58,203 nt of DNA. It comes from Terriglobales bacterium. GTDB lineage: Bacteria; Acidobacteriota; Terriglobia; Terriglobales; Acidobacteriaceae. The first letter of the stretch is position 1. Each line of letters begins with the position of its first letter. Location: contig DASPRM010000036.1 of assembly GCA_035624455.1 (NCBI GenBank), positions 1-58,203 on the forward strand, read 5' to 3'. Shown in pieces: positions 36,146 through 44,982 of the stretch. A model generated the notes under the pieces. That model saw only the letters and a program-made list of their open reading frames with translations, had not been told where the DNA came from and did no database searches. A program made the translations under genes and the position numbers.

Positions 36146-36945
36146 GAGTTTGCCTCCGAACTGCGCAAGTATTTGTCGAAGTAAGCGGCGACGGCGGGCG
36201 CTTTGGCGATATCTCCAGGCGTTCGGTCGAGGAATTGCCGGACACGCGGATCCTGGCTTGCCCTGACTTCGTCCTTAGTCCCAATCGTGCTAAACACTCC
36301 GTGGTACAGCATCGCGATCCGGTCAGCGATCCGGAATGCGCTTGGCAGTTCGTGCGTCACCACAACGACTGTCACCTGGAAGGTTTGCTTCAGGAGCAGA
36401 ATGAGTTCATCCAGCTCCGCTGCAACAATCGGGTCCAGTCCTGCCGAAGGCTCATCGAGCACGAGAATCTCGGGGTCAAGCGCGAGAGCACGCGCGACAG
36501 CGCCGCGTTTCTTCATGCCACCCGACAGCTCCTGCGGCAGCAACTTGCCGAAGTCTGCCAGCCCGACCACCGCCAATTTCATCCAGACCATCAGGTCGAT
36601 TATGGATGGCGCAAGCTTGGTATGTTCACGCAGCATCAGCGCGACATTGTCCTCAACCGAGAGCGAGTTGAACAAAGCCGCGCTCTGAAAAGCCACGCCG
36701 ATGGAGCGCCGCAGAGTTTTCAGTTCCGCCGGCGAGCAATGGGCAATGTCGGTCCCCTTTACCAGGACACTGCCTGACTTGGGACGCTCAAGCCCGATGA
36801 TGTGGCGCAGCAGCGTGCTCTTGCCCGAACCGCTGCCGCCCAGCAGGACCATGGTCTCTCCCTGTTCAATGTCGAGATTGAGCCCGTCCAGTACTCGCCG
36901 CCCGTCGTATTCGACCACCAGGTCGCGAACTGAAATGATTGGCAT
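36142..36945 (-). CDS. mlaF: MlaF-type ABC transporter ATPase
   Basis: 268 residues from the ATG at 36945 (GGGGAAA upstream). Walker A GGSGSGKST, Q-loop FQSAALFNSLSV, signature LSGGM, Walker B ILVLDEPSAGLDP, H-loop VVTHE. The LSGGM signature and the FQ-S-AALF stretch are typical of MlaF/Ttg2A. Powers phospholipid movement across the inner membrane. It overlaps the permease stop (TGATG). The longer frame up to 37266 is a shadow of the permease gene. Confidence 0.96.
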   Translation of the reverse strand: MPIISVRDLVVEYDGRRVLDGLNLDIEQGETMVLLGGSGSGKSTLLRHIIGLERPKSGSVLVKGTDIAHCSPAELKTLRRSIGVAFQSAALFNSLSVEDNVALMLREHTKLAPSIIDLMVWMKLAVVGLADFGKLLPQELSGGMKKRGAVARALALDPEILVLDEPSAGLDPIVAAELDELILLLKQTFQVTVVVVTHELPSAFRIADRIAMLYHGVFSTIGTKDEVRASQDPRVRQFLDRTPGDIAKAPAVAAYFDKYLRSSEANS

Positions 36946-37748
36946 CACGATTTCCCCGAGAGGTAGAAGATGGCCGTGAAAATGGCGTCGGCCACAATGA
37001 CGAGGAACGTTGACTTCACGACCGCGCTGGTGGTCGAGCGCCCAACGGAATCGGGTCCCCCACGAACCCGGAAACCCTCCAGGCAGCCAACATGAGCAAT
37101 AATCGTGGCGAAGGCCACGCTTTTGATCAGTCCCGTGATGACATCGCGCAACTGGATCGACTGCAACACGTATCGCAGGTACAGGAACGGCGACAGATGC
37201 GTGCTGAAGAACATGAACAGTCCGCCGGCCAGAATGCCGCAAAAGTTTGACACCACGCTGAGACAAGGAACCGCGATCAGCGCAGCCAGATACTTCGGCG
37301 CCAACACGAACTCCACGGGATCGAGCGCCATCACCCGCAGGGAATCGAGTTCTTCGGTCACCTTCATGGTTCCGATTTCAGCCGCGAAAGCCGAACCCGA
37401 CCTCCCACTGACGGCTACGGCGGTGAGCAGCGGGCCGAGCTCACGCGTGAAGCCGATCGCCACCAGATCGATAACGTAATGCAAGGCTCCGAAACGTCGC
37501 AGTTCGGAGGCTCCTTGCATGGCGAGAATGAATCCAGAGCAAAGCGCCATCAGGGACACCATCGACAGCGCATTCACCCCAATCTGCAGCATCTGGCGCA
37601 CCGCGGCCTGCCAGCGGTAGCGATTTCCCACAAATGGCAATGCGGTCCACATGGCGCGCAGCGTCGCCCACAACTGGATGTTCAGGCTCCCGACATAATC
37701 GAGGTGCGTGAGGGTATCTCTTCCGACGTCTTCGAGAATGGTTGCCAT
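36945..37748 (-). CDS. mlaE: MlaE-type ABC transporter permease
   Basis: 267 residues with five to six membrane spans and the MlaE signature region (FTRELGPLLTAVAVSGRSGSAFAAEIGTMKVTEELDSLRVMALDPVEFVLAPKYLAALIAVPCLSV). The core EELDSL..G motif is fully conserved. Pairs with the ATPase as a homodimeric permease. The ATG overlaps the STAS gene's stop (TGATG). Confidence 0.95.
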   Translation of the reverse strand: MATILEDVGRDTLTHLDYVGSLNIQLWATLRAMWTALPFVGNRYRWQAAVRQMLQIGVNALSMVSLMALCSGFILAMQGASELRRFGALHYVIDLVAIGFTRELGPLLTAVAVSGRSGSAFAAEIGTMKVTEELDSLRVMALDPVEFVLAPKYLAALIAVPCLSVVSNFCGILAGGLFMFFSTHLSPFLYLRYVLQSIQLRDVITGLIKSVAFATIIAHVGCLEGFRVRGGPDSVGRSTTSAVVKSTFLVIVADAIFTAIFYLSGKS

Positions 37749-38122
37749 CAGGAATTCTTCGAGGCTGACAAAGCGGTTTCACAGCCATTCGTTTCAAACA
37801 GAGACAGCAAGCCTGTGATCTCGAATAGGTGCAGCAGACGGCCCTGCATCCTCCGCAAGCACAGAGTGGTTTGTCGGTTACGCGCGACTTTCAGTCCCTC
37901 GACCAGGGTCGCAATGCCTGAGGAGTCAATGTAAGGAACTTCCGCTAAGTCAACGACGATGGGTTCGGCCGAAGGTTCTCCCAACATGGACAGAAGCTGA
38001 TCGCGAAGGGCTGGCGAGGTATCGATGCTCAGACGGCCACGCAACTTCACGAGGTCGCCTTCATCGCCGTGATTTACGATGATTTCAAGACTTTCGGCCG
38101 CAGTGACTATCACACGCGTCAA
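37748..38122 (-). CDS. STAS-domain protein (MlaB-like)
   Basis: About 124 residues. A STAS/anti-anti-sigma fold with the conserved Ser segment VPYIDSSGIATLVEGLKVARN and the LRGRLSIDTS opening. In Mla systems MlaB binds and activates the ATPase. First gene of the operon. The TTG at 38122 is chosen because GGGAG lies 7 nt upstream; a TTG at 38161 would add 13 residues. The position supports MlaB rather than a sigma-regulating protein. Confidence 0.88.
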   Translation of the reverse strand: MTRVIVTAAESLEIIVNHGDEGDLVKLRGRLSIDTSPALRDQLLSMLGEPSAEPIVVDLAEVPYIDSSGIATLVEGLKVARNRQTTLCLRRMQGRLLHLFEITGLLSLFETNGCETALSASKNS

Positions 38123-38899
38123 CGGAATTCTCCCTCTCGGATTTCCCCAATGGATCCGCAAGACCGCAGGCTACGCCTGCTCGATCTACCGATTTCAAAG
38201 CATGCAAGCTTCCAAACCAAGAGGTAGAGCTCCCAGGCGCGATCTCATTTCTTAACAGTCGATTACATGCCCATGCCTGAAGAATCGGGCAAGTTGTGGT
38301 GCAGGTCTGAGAGACGAGAGTGACGAGCTATTGGCAGGTGACGGAAGCAGAAGTTGCAGAAATCGCCATGGTCGTGCTGAAAACCGGCCGCCCGACGATC
38401 GTGGCCGCTGGGAGTATTCGATTGTCCATTGGTTGTAAGGTCACCAGATCAAATGGTTTTTGCAAGAGCGTGATCGAGCCGCAGGAGACAACCGCCGAAT
38501 CGGCTGGCCCGTGGTACAGAAAATGCTTGGTATGAGAATGCAAGACGTGGGCGAGATCGACTCGAACCACAAATGCGGCTCTAACATTCAGGGAAGTCGC
38601 CGTGGAGGCTCATCGGTTCCGGCGTGACTTTCTTCCATCCTCTCGCGCGGGTCTGGACCCACCGGCCCGGCCGGAACCCTCCTCCCCTCTTCGCAGGAAG
38701 ATCGACAGCATGAACGGCATGACCGTCCCCGATACCGTCGAATGTGATCAAGGTGGCATTCCCTTATTTATCAGCTCCGATCTGTGTAACCCCCTCTTTG
38801 TTGCTGGGGCAACCTTATCCCGAGTAGGATCGAGGTTCGACATCTGGTGATCCTTGGTCACCGATAGTTCGCTGGGTACTGGAAAGCACTTTCTCAACG
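38123..38899. other. 777-bp mostly non-coding region with decayed genes
   Basis: Between the Mla operon promoter (minus) and the truncated receiver gene (plus). It holds a receiver-like remnant on the minus strand (see 38420-38570) and a short hairpin (GGTGA/TCACC at 38845-38861). The remaining open frames lack starts and normal composition. Confidence 0.35.
38420..38570 (-). pseudogene. Possible receiver-domain remnant
   Basis: The minus-strand frame reads HFLYHGPADSAVVSCGSI, then TLLQKPFDLVTL, which looks like the end of a hybrid-kinase receiver (typical pattern: GY.DDAVV..G......FLQKPF..D.L). No start, no phospho-Asp region, and the frame continues into unrelated residues. Weak but specific match at the LQKPFDL motif. 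Confidence 0.3.
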
Positions 38900-39274
38900 A
38901 TGAGCAGCCAAATCCGTGTTTTCGGCGTTGATGATCATCCTCTGCTGCGCGAGGGGATTGCTCTCGTCATCAATTCCCAACCAGGAATGGTGATGGTGGC
39001 GCAAGCCTCCAGTGGGCGTGAGGCGATCGAACGCTTTCGTGAACACAGGCCCGATGTCACCCTCATGGACCTTAGACTTCCAGATATGAGCGGCATCGAC
39101 GCTATGATTGCAATTCGGACAGAATTTCCCGACGCGCGCATCATCATCTTGACGACTTTTGAAACGGACACCGAAATCAAGCGTGCTTTGGCAGCAGGAG
39201 CCAGCGCTTACCTGCTCAAGAGTGCTCCTCCCAGGGACCTGGCGGAAACAATCCGTCAGGTCCACACGGGCTGA
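38900..39274 (+). CDS. Receiver-only response regulator (lost LuxR HTH)
   Basis: 124 residues, a complete receiver: VDDHP acidic pair, phospho-acceptor D57 in VTLMDLRLPD, Lys in YLLKSAPP. It is closely similar throughout to the receiver of the NarL-type regulator at 13511 (shared runs VTLMDLRLPD, SGIDAMIAIR). A TGA stop right after IRQVHTG ends it where the other protein enters its linker and helix-turn-helix; no HTH is found in any frame downstream. It is either a truncated pseudogene or a phosphate sink for the kinase. No strong ribosome site. Confidence 0.75.
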   Translation: MSSQIRVFGVDDHPLLREGIALVINSQPGMVMVAQASSGREAIERFREHRPDVTLMDLRLPDMSGIDAMIAIRTEFPDARIIILTTFETDTEIKRALAAGASAYLLKSAPPRDLAETIRQVHTG

Positions 39275-39478
39275 GGGATCGTTTTTCTTACTTCTAAGCT
39301 CTGATTTTTCCGTAGCCGTTCGGGCCAAGCGTGTAGTCGTGCGAATTTGTCTCCCCTCCTGGCAGGACTTTGCCTTTCCTGATCAGGGAAATCATGTTCT
39401 GGCCCGATGGCATAGTGTCGCACCCAGTACGATTGCGGATAATGCTTATCTGCTACGCTCAGGTCTGTCGAATTAACT

Positions 39479-40270
39479 ATGTCTGATCAGCTCAGTGGAA
39501 GGGTTGCCGTAATTACCGGTGCCTCGATGGGAATTGGCGAGGCGCTGGCGCGCTTGTTGGCTGCGGAAGGCGCTACCGTCGTCCTGGCCTCCCGTGATCA
39601 GGCACGGTTGGAGGCGGCCCGCACCCGTATCGGCCATCCCGAGCGCACGTTGGCCCTCGCCTGCGACGTCCGCAACCGGGAAGACATCGACCGCGTGCTG
39701 TCACTGACGTTGCACAATTTCGGTCGTATCGACATTTGGGTCAATAACGCCGGTCTTGGCTTGCAAGACTCTGTAGAGATGATGGACCTCAATGCCTGTC
39801 GACGGATGTTCGAGACGAACCTCTTCGGCGCGATTGACGGGATGCAGGCGGCGACTCCTGTTATGAAGCGCCAGGGCGGTGGCACGATCATCAACATTTC
39901 TAGCGTCGCGGGACACATTCCCCTGCCGTTTCAGGCTGCCTATAGTGCAACAAAATTCGCTATGAACGCGATCGGCAAAGCGGCACGAGTTGAGTTGCTG
40001 GGCACGGGCGTGCACGTGCTGACGGTTTGCCCGGGATACATTGCGACAAACTTCCGTGCCAACAAAATCCCCGGCCGCGACCCTCGCCAACTGGACGACA
40101 GGCGTCGTGGCGCGAGTGCTGAAACCGTTGCCAGGGATATCCTCAACGGGTATTTGCATGGTAAGCGGGAAGTGTTCACCCCACATCGCTATTGGATCGC
40201 CGCCAAGGTGTACGGATTAGCCCCGCAACTGGTGGAATGGGTGCTGGCAAAGAAGATCAAGAACGGCTAG
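39479..40270 (+). CDS. Short-chain dehydrogenase/reductase (SDR)
   Basis: 263 residues. Classical SDR: cofactor loop TGASMGIG, NNAG motif (VNNAGLGL), catalytic Ser in INISSVAG and YSATK (Tyr/Lys). VLASRD after beta-2 suggests NADP(H) preference. The family oxidises or reduces alcohols/ketones; the substrate is not clear. It stands alone, with a 200-bp gap upstream after the receiver relic. Confidence 0.94.
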   Translation: MSDQLSGRVAVITGASMGIGEALARLLAAEGATVVLASRDQARLEAARTRIGHPERTLALACDVRNREDIDRVLSLTLHNFGRIDIWVNNAGLGLQDSVEMMDLNACRRMFETNLFGAIDGMQAATPVMKRQGGGTIINISSVAGHIPLPFQAAYSATKFAMNAIGKAARVELLGTGVHVLTVCPGYIATNFRANKIPGRDPRQLDDRRRGASAETVARDILNGYLHGKREVFTPHRYWIAAKVYGLAPQLVEWVLAKKIKNG

Positions 40271-40641
40271 ATAACTGGGGTGGAAGCAAAGACTGTTTCT
40301 TGGCTGTCAGAGCGCGATCCTGGCCCCGGCATGCGGATCACGATTTCCGTGACCAAAGAGTAGCGGCAGGTCTGGAAATTGGCGCGACCTTGTTTTCCAA
40401 TTTTATGATTACAAAGGACATTTAGCTTCTGCTGAGGAACGGTTCGCGATCGCTCGCCGACACACGGAATTGCCTGGCTGTGCACACTTTTGCAGCTCCC
40501 GTTTGAGGAATGTTGCTGTGCAGCGCGTGCAGCGCGTCCGATTGGGAGTAAAATTATTGGCGGAATAATCGGGTTTTTTTAACAAACAGCATTGCACAAA
40601 ACGGGGTAGCTGCTGATCAGCAAAAAGAACAGGAGCAGGCT
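40271..40641. other. 370-bp gene-free stretch upstream of the Tyr-rich protein
   Basis: Contains a tandem 9-bp repeat (GCAGCGCGT twice, about 40520-40537), a weak hairpin TCACG/CGTGA (40338-40352) after the SDR gene, and an AT-rich ATTATT/AATAAT dyad followed by a T7 run (about 40553-40580). No coding signal. Confidence 0.35.
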
Positions 40642-41940
40642 ATGAACCCGCTGGCTTTTGTAACCCGACACCAACAGATTTTTCCGCTTGGAATAATCCT
40701 GCTGTTGATCGCAGGCACGCCGATCCTGGCACAAACCTATCCAGCCAGTATTCCTTCTCCCTCTGATCCTGGCTTGCAGAGCCGCGTGGCGATGCCGCCT
40801 TTGACTCTTCGCCCGGGGACTATCTTGACGGTCCGCATCAACGAGGAGCTTTCTTCGGACCGCAACCAGCCCGGCGATCTCTTCTCCGCTACCCTCGCGC
40901 AACCGGTAGTCGTGCAGGGCATCGTGGTCGCACAAGGCGGCTCTTCTGTCGCAGGCCGAGTAGTGGAGGCAAAGAAGGCAGGCATGGTCGCCGGCGTTTC
41001 GCACCTGAAAATTACGCTGAGCAGTCTGAGTCTGGTGGACGGTCAGGACTTGCCGATCCAGTCGCAATTTGTGGTTCGCAGAGGTCCAACGTCCAACGTG
41101 CGGGATGTCGCGGCTGTCACAGGTACAACTGCACTGGGCGCGGCCATCGGCGGAGCCGCAGGTGGTGGCAAAGGAGCAGGGATCGGCGCAGGAGCGGGCG
41201 CTGCAACCGGTGCGCTCGGTGTTTTGCTCACTCGGGGCTACCCCACGGTACTTCCGCCGGAGACGTTGCTGACATTTCAAGTTACAGCTCCCGTGACCAT
41301 AGACACTGAATATGCGCCACAGGCATTTCGCGGAGTGGCTTCGCTCGATTATTCGCAGGCGGAGACACAGCCTCAGCAATCCCCTGCCACTCAGACGCCA
41401 CCTCCACCTGCGGCGGCTCCGCCTCCGGCAGTAGCCCCGCCTCCTCCGGCTTACCCGCCCCCTTACTACTTGTCCTACTGGCCGCCTTACTATCCTTACT
41501 ACTACGATTACGGCTATCCCTACTATGCGGGCTATCCGTACTACTACGGATCTTCGTTTAGCTTCTTCTTTGGCTATCCTGGCTATTACGGCTATCCCGG
41601 TTATTACCGTTATCCCTACTACTACGGATATCGCGGGTACTATCGCTACCCCACTCCGTACTATCACGGGTATGGCTATCGCAGCTCCTGGGGCGGTTAT
41701 CACGGATACTCTCCTGGGTATCGCGGGTACAGTGGAGGCCGCCCGGGTTATTACGGGGGCTATCGCGCGTATAGTGGAAGCCGCCCGGGTTATTACGCGG
41801 GCTATCGGGCGTACACTGGGGGCCAGCCGGGCTATTACGGGGGCTATCGCGGTTCCCCCGCTCATTCATATACTGCCGGATCATTTGCCTCCCACAGCGG
41901 CATGAGCGGTCACAGCTCGCACGGGGGCTTGCACCGCTGA
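40642..41940 (+). CDS. Secreted protein with glycine zipper and Tyr/Gly/Pro-rich C-terminal tail
   Basis: 432 residues. A signal peptide (about 15-31, GIILLLIAGTPILAQ) precedes a folded domain (about 50-215) that includes a Gly/Ala zipper (ALGAAIGGAAGGGKGAGIGAGAG), a likely membrane-inserting or packing segment. From about residue 235 a Pro-rich linker (APPPAVAPPPPAYPPPYY) leads to a Tyr-Gly repeat region with GYPYYYG, GYYGYPGYY-type motifs and three 14-residue repeats (41728-41853), ending in a His/Ser-rich tail. AGGAG lies 6 nt before the ATG. It is likely cell-surface or envelope-attached; function unknown. Confidence 0.8.
   Translation: MNPLAFVTRHQQIFPLGIILLLIAGTPILAQTYPASIPSPSDPGLQSRVAMPPLTLRPGTILTVRINEELSSDRNQPGDLFSATLAQPVVVQGIVVAQGGSSVAGRVVEAKKAGMVAGVSHLKITLSSLSLVDGQDLPIQSQFVVRRGPTSNVRDVAAVTGTTALGAAIGGAAGGGKGAGIGAGAGAATGALGVLLTRGYPTVLPPETLLTFQVTAPVTIDTEYAPQAFRGVASLDYSQAETQPQQSPATQTPPPPAAAPPPAVAPPPPAYPPPYYLSYWPPYYPYYYDYGYPYYAGYPYYYGSSFSFFFGYPGYYGYPGYYRYPYYYGYRGYYRYPTPYYHGYGYRSSWGGYHGYSPGYRGYSGGRPGYYGGYRAYSGSRPGYYAGYRAYTGGQPGYYGGYRGSPAHSYTAGSFASHSGMSGHSSHGGLHR
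41728..41853 (+). repeat. Three tandem 42-bp coding repeats
   Basis: Three in-frame copies of a 42-bp unit encode Y-S/T-G-G/S-R/Q-PGYY-G/A-GYR-A/G. Units are 41728-41769, 41770-41811 and 41812-41853. They extend the Tyr/Gly-rich tail and are the kind of repeat that varies in copy number between strains. Confidence 0.85.
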
Positions 41941-42236
41941 GTCTTGGCGAGTGGCACTGCTGAAGAGTCTTCTGGCGGCTCTCTACTGCACGACTGATCC
42001 CGCTCACTGCGCTGGAAATTCTCGAAACTTATCCACAACTTCTGAGCGCACAGCTGTCCTTCATGCCGTTTGAAGGCTCGGCATTGGAGTGTTGTCTCAA
42101 ATCCTATCCGCGCGAAATCTCATTGGCTGCTGCGGCAGGTACACGAGGATCCTTGTAATCAAAGATTAATTTGACTGGGTTCTCGTGCCTTCTTAGGATT
42201 TGCCCCGCTCTGATGTCAAATCCTGGGGGGACCCTG

Positions 42237-43667
42237 ATGTCTATGAAGCTGTCTGTCTGTCGCACTGCCTTATTGGCCTTCGCGCTCGGATTATTGACGG
42301 CGTCGCACTGCGGCGCACAAGTCACTTTGCTTGCGGTCGGCGAGCTTACGGACTCCCGCGCCGGTGACAATGTTGACCTCTCGGGGTTGACCTATAACCT
42401 GGAGAATGGTGCTCCGGCGAACCTGCTGGGAGGTCTGGGGTCAGGACTGGCGTACGCATCCGATAATACTTTTCTTGCTCTCCCAGATCGCGGCCCCAAC
42501 GCTGTTTCCTTTGACACGGCGATAGACGACACCGTCAGCTACATTAATCGCTTCCACACTGTCAAGATGGTGCTGAACTCGAAACCCGACGCCGCACGAG
42601 GCCTGCCGTTCACGCTGACCCCGCGGCTAAAGGGTACGACTTTGCTTTGGAGCCACACCGCCCTGGTGTATGGCACCGGGGACGGACTTGGCGTCCCCTC
42701 GGGCGTTCCCCCGGTTAACAATTTCTTTCAGCACTTCTTCACCGGACGCTCCGACAACTTCGATCCCGGCGAGAACTCCGGCAATCCCAAGAATGCCCGC
42801 TTGGACACGGAAAGCATTCGTGTTTCCAATGACGGATGGAGTGTATTCATTTCCGACGAGTACGGGCCCTACGTATATCAGTTCAACCGGTTCACGGGAG
42901 AACGCGTCCGGTCGTTCAAATTGCCGGATGATTTTTACGTAACTTCGTTGTCGCCGGTCGGCGCGACAGAAATTTCTCAAAACGCCGCTGGCCGAACTGC
43001 AAACAAGGGTATGGAAGGTCTCGCCATCACACCCGACGGCCATACCCTAGTCGGCATCATCCAGGCTGCGTTGCTCCAGGACGCCAAGCTAAAGGGAGAC
43101 GCTGCCAACCTGCTGCGCATCGTCACCATTGATGTTGCTTCCGGTAACGTCACCCACCAATACGCGTACAAGCTCACCACCGGCAGCGGGGTGAGTGAAA
43201 TTTTGGCGCTCAATAATCACGAATTCCTTGTCGACGAACGTGATGGCAGGGGACGCGAGGGGGGCAACAATCTGACCAGCAATGACGCGCGGGTAAAACA
43301 AATTTTCAAGATTGACCTGGACGGCGCAGTCGACGTGACCGGCATGAACGGCACCGACGCGGTCAAACTTGCAGTTCCCAAGACGCTGTTCCTGGATATC
43401 GTCCAGGTACTGAAGGCGAACGGCTTCGACGTTACGTTTGACATTCCCTCCAAGATTGAAGGCCTCACCTTCGGCCGGGACATCAAGCGTAAAGGCACAA
43501 AGCTTCACACCCTGTGGGTGGCTAATGATAACGACTTCGTGCTCGAAACCAACGACGTGCCTCCAGTTGCGAATCCCAACCAGTTTTTCGTGTTCGGCTT
43601 CAGTGACGCCGACTTGGGAGGCTCAACATTTGTGCCTCAGTTCCGGGAACACGACGAGGATGAGTAG
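42237..43667 (+). CDS. Secreted phytase-like esterase domain protein
   Basis: 476 residues from the ATG at 42237 (GGGGG 6-7 nt upstream). A signal peptide (about 1-25, ending CGAQ) leads to a phytase-like (esterase-like) beta-propeller domain: GGLGSGLAYASDNTFLALPDRGPN, DTESIRVSNDGWSVFISDEYGPYVYQFN, NKGMEGLAITPDGHTLVGI. Secreted hydrolases of this family are poorly characterised and the phosphatase activity is not proven. Stands alone; a strong hairpin follows. Confidence 0.88.
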   Translation: MSMKLSVCRTALLAFALGLLTASHCGAQVTLLAVGELTDSRAGDNVDLSGLTYNLENGAPANLLGGLGSGLAYASDNTFLALPDRGPNAVSFDTAIDDTVSYINRFHTVKMVLNSKPDAARGLPFTLTPRLKGTTLLWSHTALVYGTGDGLGVPSGVPPVNNFFQHFFTGRSDNFDPGENSGNPKNARLDTESIRVSNDGWSVFISDEYGPYVYQFNRFTGERVRSFKLPDDFYVTSLSPVGATEISQNAAGRTANKGMEGLAITPDGHTLVGIIQAALLQDAKLKGDAANLLRIVTIDVASGNVTHQYAYKLTTGSGVSEILALNNHEFLVDERDGRGREGGNNLTSNDARVKQIFKIDLDGAVDVTGMNGTDAVKLAVPKTLFLDIVQVLKANGFDVTFDIPSKIEGLTFGRDIKRKGTKLHTLWVANDNDFVLETNDVPPVANPNQFFVFGFSDADLGGSTFVPQFREHDEDE

Positions 43668-43686
43668 GGTCTTGTAGGCCGAATGC

Positions 43687-43735
43687 CCGAGGCGTGTTCG
43701 GTGATGACGTGGCATCACCACGTCTTCAGCCTCGG
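43687..43735. terminator. Two-tier hairpin between convergent genes
   Basis: Inner stem GACGTGG/CCACGTC (43706-43724, loop CATCA) nests inside outer stem CCGAGGC/GCCTCGG (43687-43735). It sits between convergent genes (phytase-like and carbonic anhydrase) and could stop transcription from both sides. There is no T-run, so it is not a textbook intrinsic terminator. Confidence 0.5.
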
Positions 43736-43808
43736 TCACTTGTGTTAACACCAGTCCTTAACCACCAGGCACTGGCAAGGGGAGCATTGCCGACAGCAAG
43801 ATTCGGCG

Positions 43809-44546
43809 CTAGCTGACAAACTCGACGACGCCGGTCGCCAGATCGTACATCGCGCCTGTGATCTTGATGCTCCCTTTTCTCTCCATCTCCTCCAGGATTG
43901 GACTACGCTTGCGGATTTCGGCCAGACCCAGCATGACATTGGATCGTGCGACTGCATTGACATAGCTCGCATTCTTGCTGGACTTTTCGCCATCAAACTT
44001 GGTCGCCGGTATGGCCGGCTTGATCCGCGCCAACAGCCCGGTGAGGTTACCCAACACGACGTCGTCGATCGCGCCCTTAATCGCTCCACAAGCTGTATGC
44101 CCTAATACCAGCACCACCTTAGCGCCGGAAACTGCACAGCCAAATTCCATGCTGCCGAGCATGTCATCGTTCACCACGTTTCCTGCCACCCTGCCGGTAA
44201 AGGTATCGCCGATCCCAGCGTCGAATACGATCTCGACTGGCACTCGGGAATCGAGGCACCCGAGCACGACTGCCGCCGGATATTGCCCCGCGGCGCTTGA
44301 TCGTTTCTCCGCCAGGTAATCCCGAGAAGCCATCTTTCCGGTGCGGAAGCGCTCGTTCCCCTTTTTCAGTTCATCAAGAACCTGCGCCGGGGTCATGCTG
44401 TCACGTTGCTCTTTCGTCAAAGAATCCCTCATGCTGGGCGCGAACTGCGCCGGTAATAAAGACAGGGCAGGACTGAGGAAACAAGTACCAAGCCCCACAC
44501 TGAGAAAGCTGCGACGATCCAGAGAGCCGTCACAGGTTCTTGTCAT
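43809..44546 (-). CDS. Beta-class carbonic anhydrase, Tat-exported
   Basis: 245 residues from the ATG at 44546 (GGAGG 7 nt upstream). The N-terminus is a twin-arginine signal (DRRSFLSVGLGTCFLSPALSLL). Zinc ligands and active site: C-x-D-S-R in GCLDSRVP and H-x2-C in GHTACGAI, so it should be active in CO2/bicarbonate conversion in the periplasm. It follows the small ORF at 44585-44740 by 38 bp on the same strand. Confidence 0.93.
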   Translation of the reverse strand: MTRTCDGSLDRRSFLSVGLGTCFLSPALSLLPAQFAPSMRDSLTKEQRDSMTPAQVLDELKKGNERFRTGKMASRDYLAEKRSSAAGQYPAAVVLGCLDSRVPVEIVFDAGIGDTFTGRVAGNVVNDDMLGSMEFGCAVSGAKVVLVLGHTACGAIKGAIDDVVLGNLTGLLARIKPAIPATKFDGEKSSKNASYVNAVARSNVMLGLAEIRKRSPILEEMERKGSIKITGAMYDLATGVVEFVS

Positions 44547-44584
44547 ATTTTTCCTCCATGGCCTTACGAGTATGAAGAGACCAG

Positions 44585-44740
44585 TCAGAGCCAAGCAGAA
44601 AATGGGCTGACGGTTCTCGCACGTCGTCCTTCTGGCGTTTGGATGGCGCACGATTTCGTTCCTCGATCTAGTGATCCCCTAAGGGCAGCGAGGATACCAC
44701 AGATGAAAACGAAGTCGGGTGTCAGTTGAGTTGGCGCCAT
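44585..44740 (-). CDS. Possible small leader ORF upstream of carbonic anhydrase (51 aa)
   Basis: An ATG at 44740 is preceded by GGGAGG at 7 nt, a near-perfect ribosome site, and the frame runs 51 codons to a TGA 38 bp before the carbonic anhydrase start. The product begins MAPTQLTPDFVFICGILAAL and becomes basic. I do not recognise it; it might be a regulatory upstream ORF or chance. Confidence 0.3.
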   Translation of the reverse strand: MAPTQLTPDFVFICGILAALRGSLDRGTKSCAIQTPEGRRARTVSPFSAWL

Positions 44741-44982
44741 ATTGAAACCTCCCTGGCTCACAAGTGATCCGGTCGCTGTGAAATCGACGTGATCTCAACG
44801 GCTGACTACCTGTGGTTCTGTCAAAAAACACCGTTCGCAAGATCACCGCCGTACAGACCGCAGTGGCTGTACAAGAGCGAGTACACGACAGGATCCGAGC
44901 ACGAGAGGCTTGGCAGGTCCGTGCTGAGTGCCGCTTAGTTCGGCGTTGCGTTAACGATTGGTTCAATAACAGGGAACCACAG

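Noticed and set aside
36946-37266. N-terminal extension of the MlaF ATPase
   Set aside because: It overlaps the permease gene in another frame; the ATG at 36945 with its ribosome site starts the conserved fold.
38540-38600. GGTTCGAGTC on the minus strand as a tRNA T-loop
   Set aside because: Flanking bases do not form the T stem and no acceptor or anticodon arm is present.
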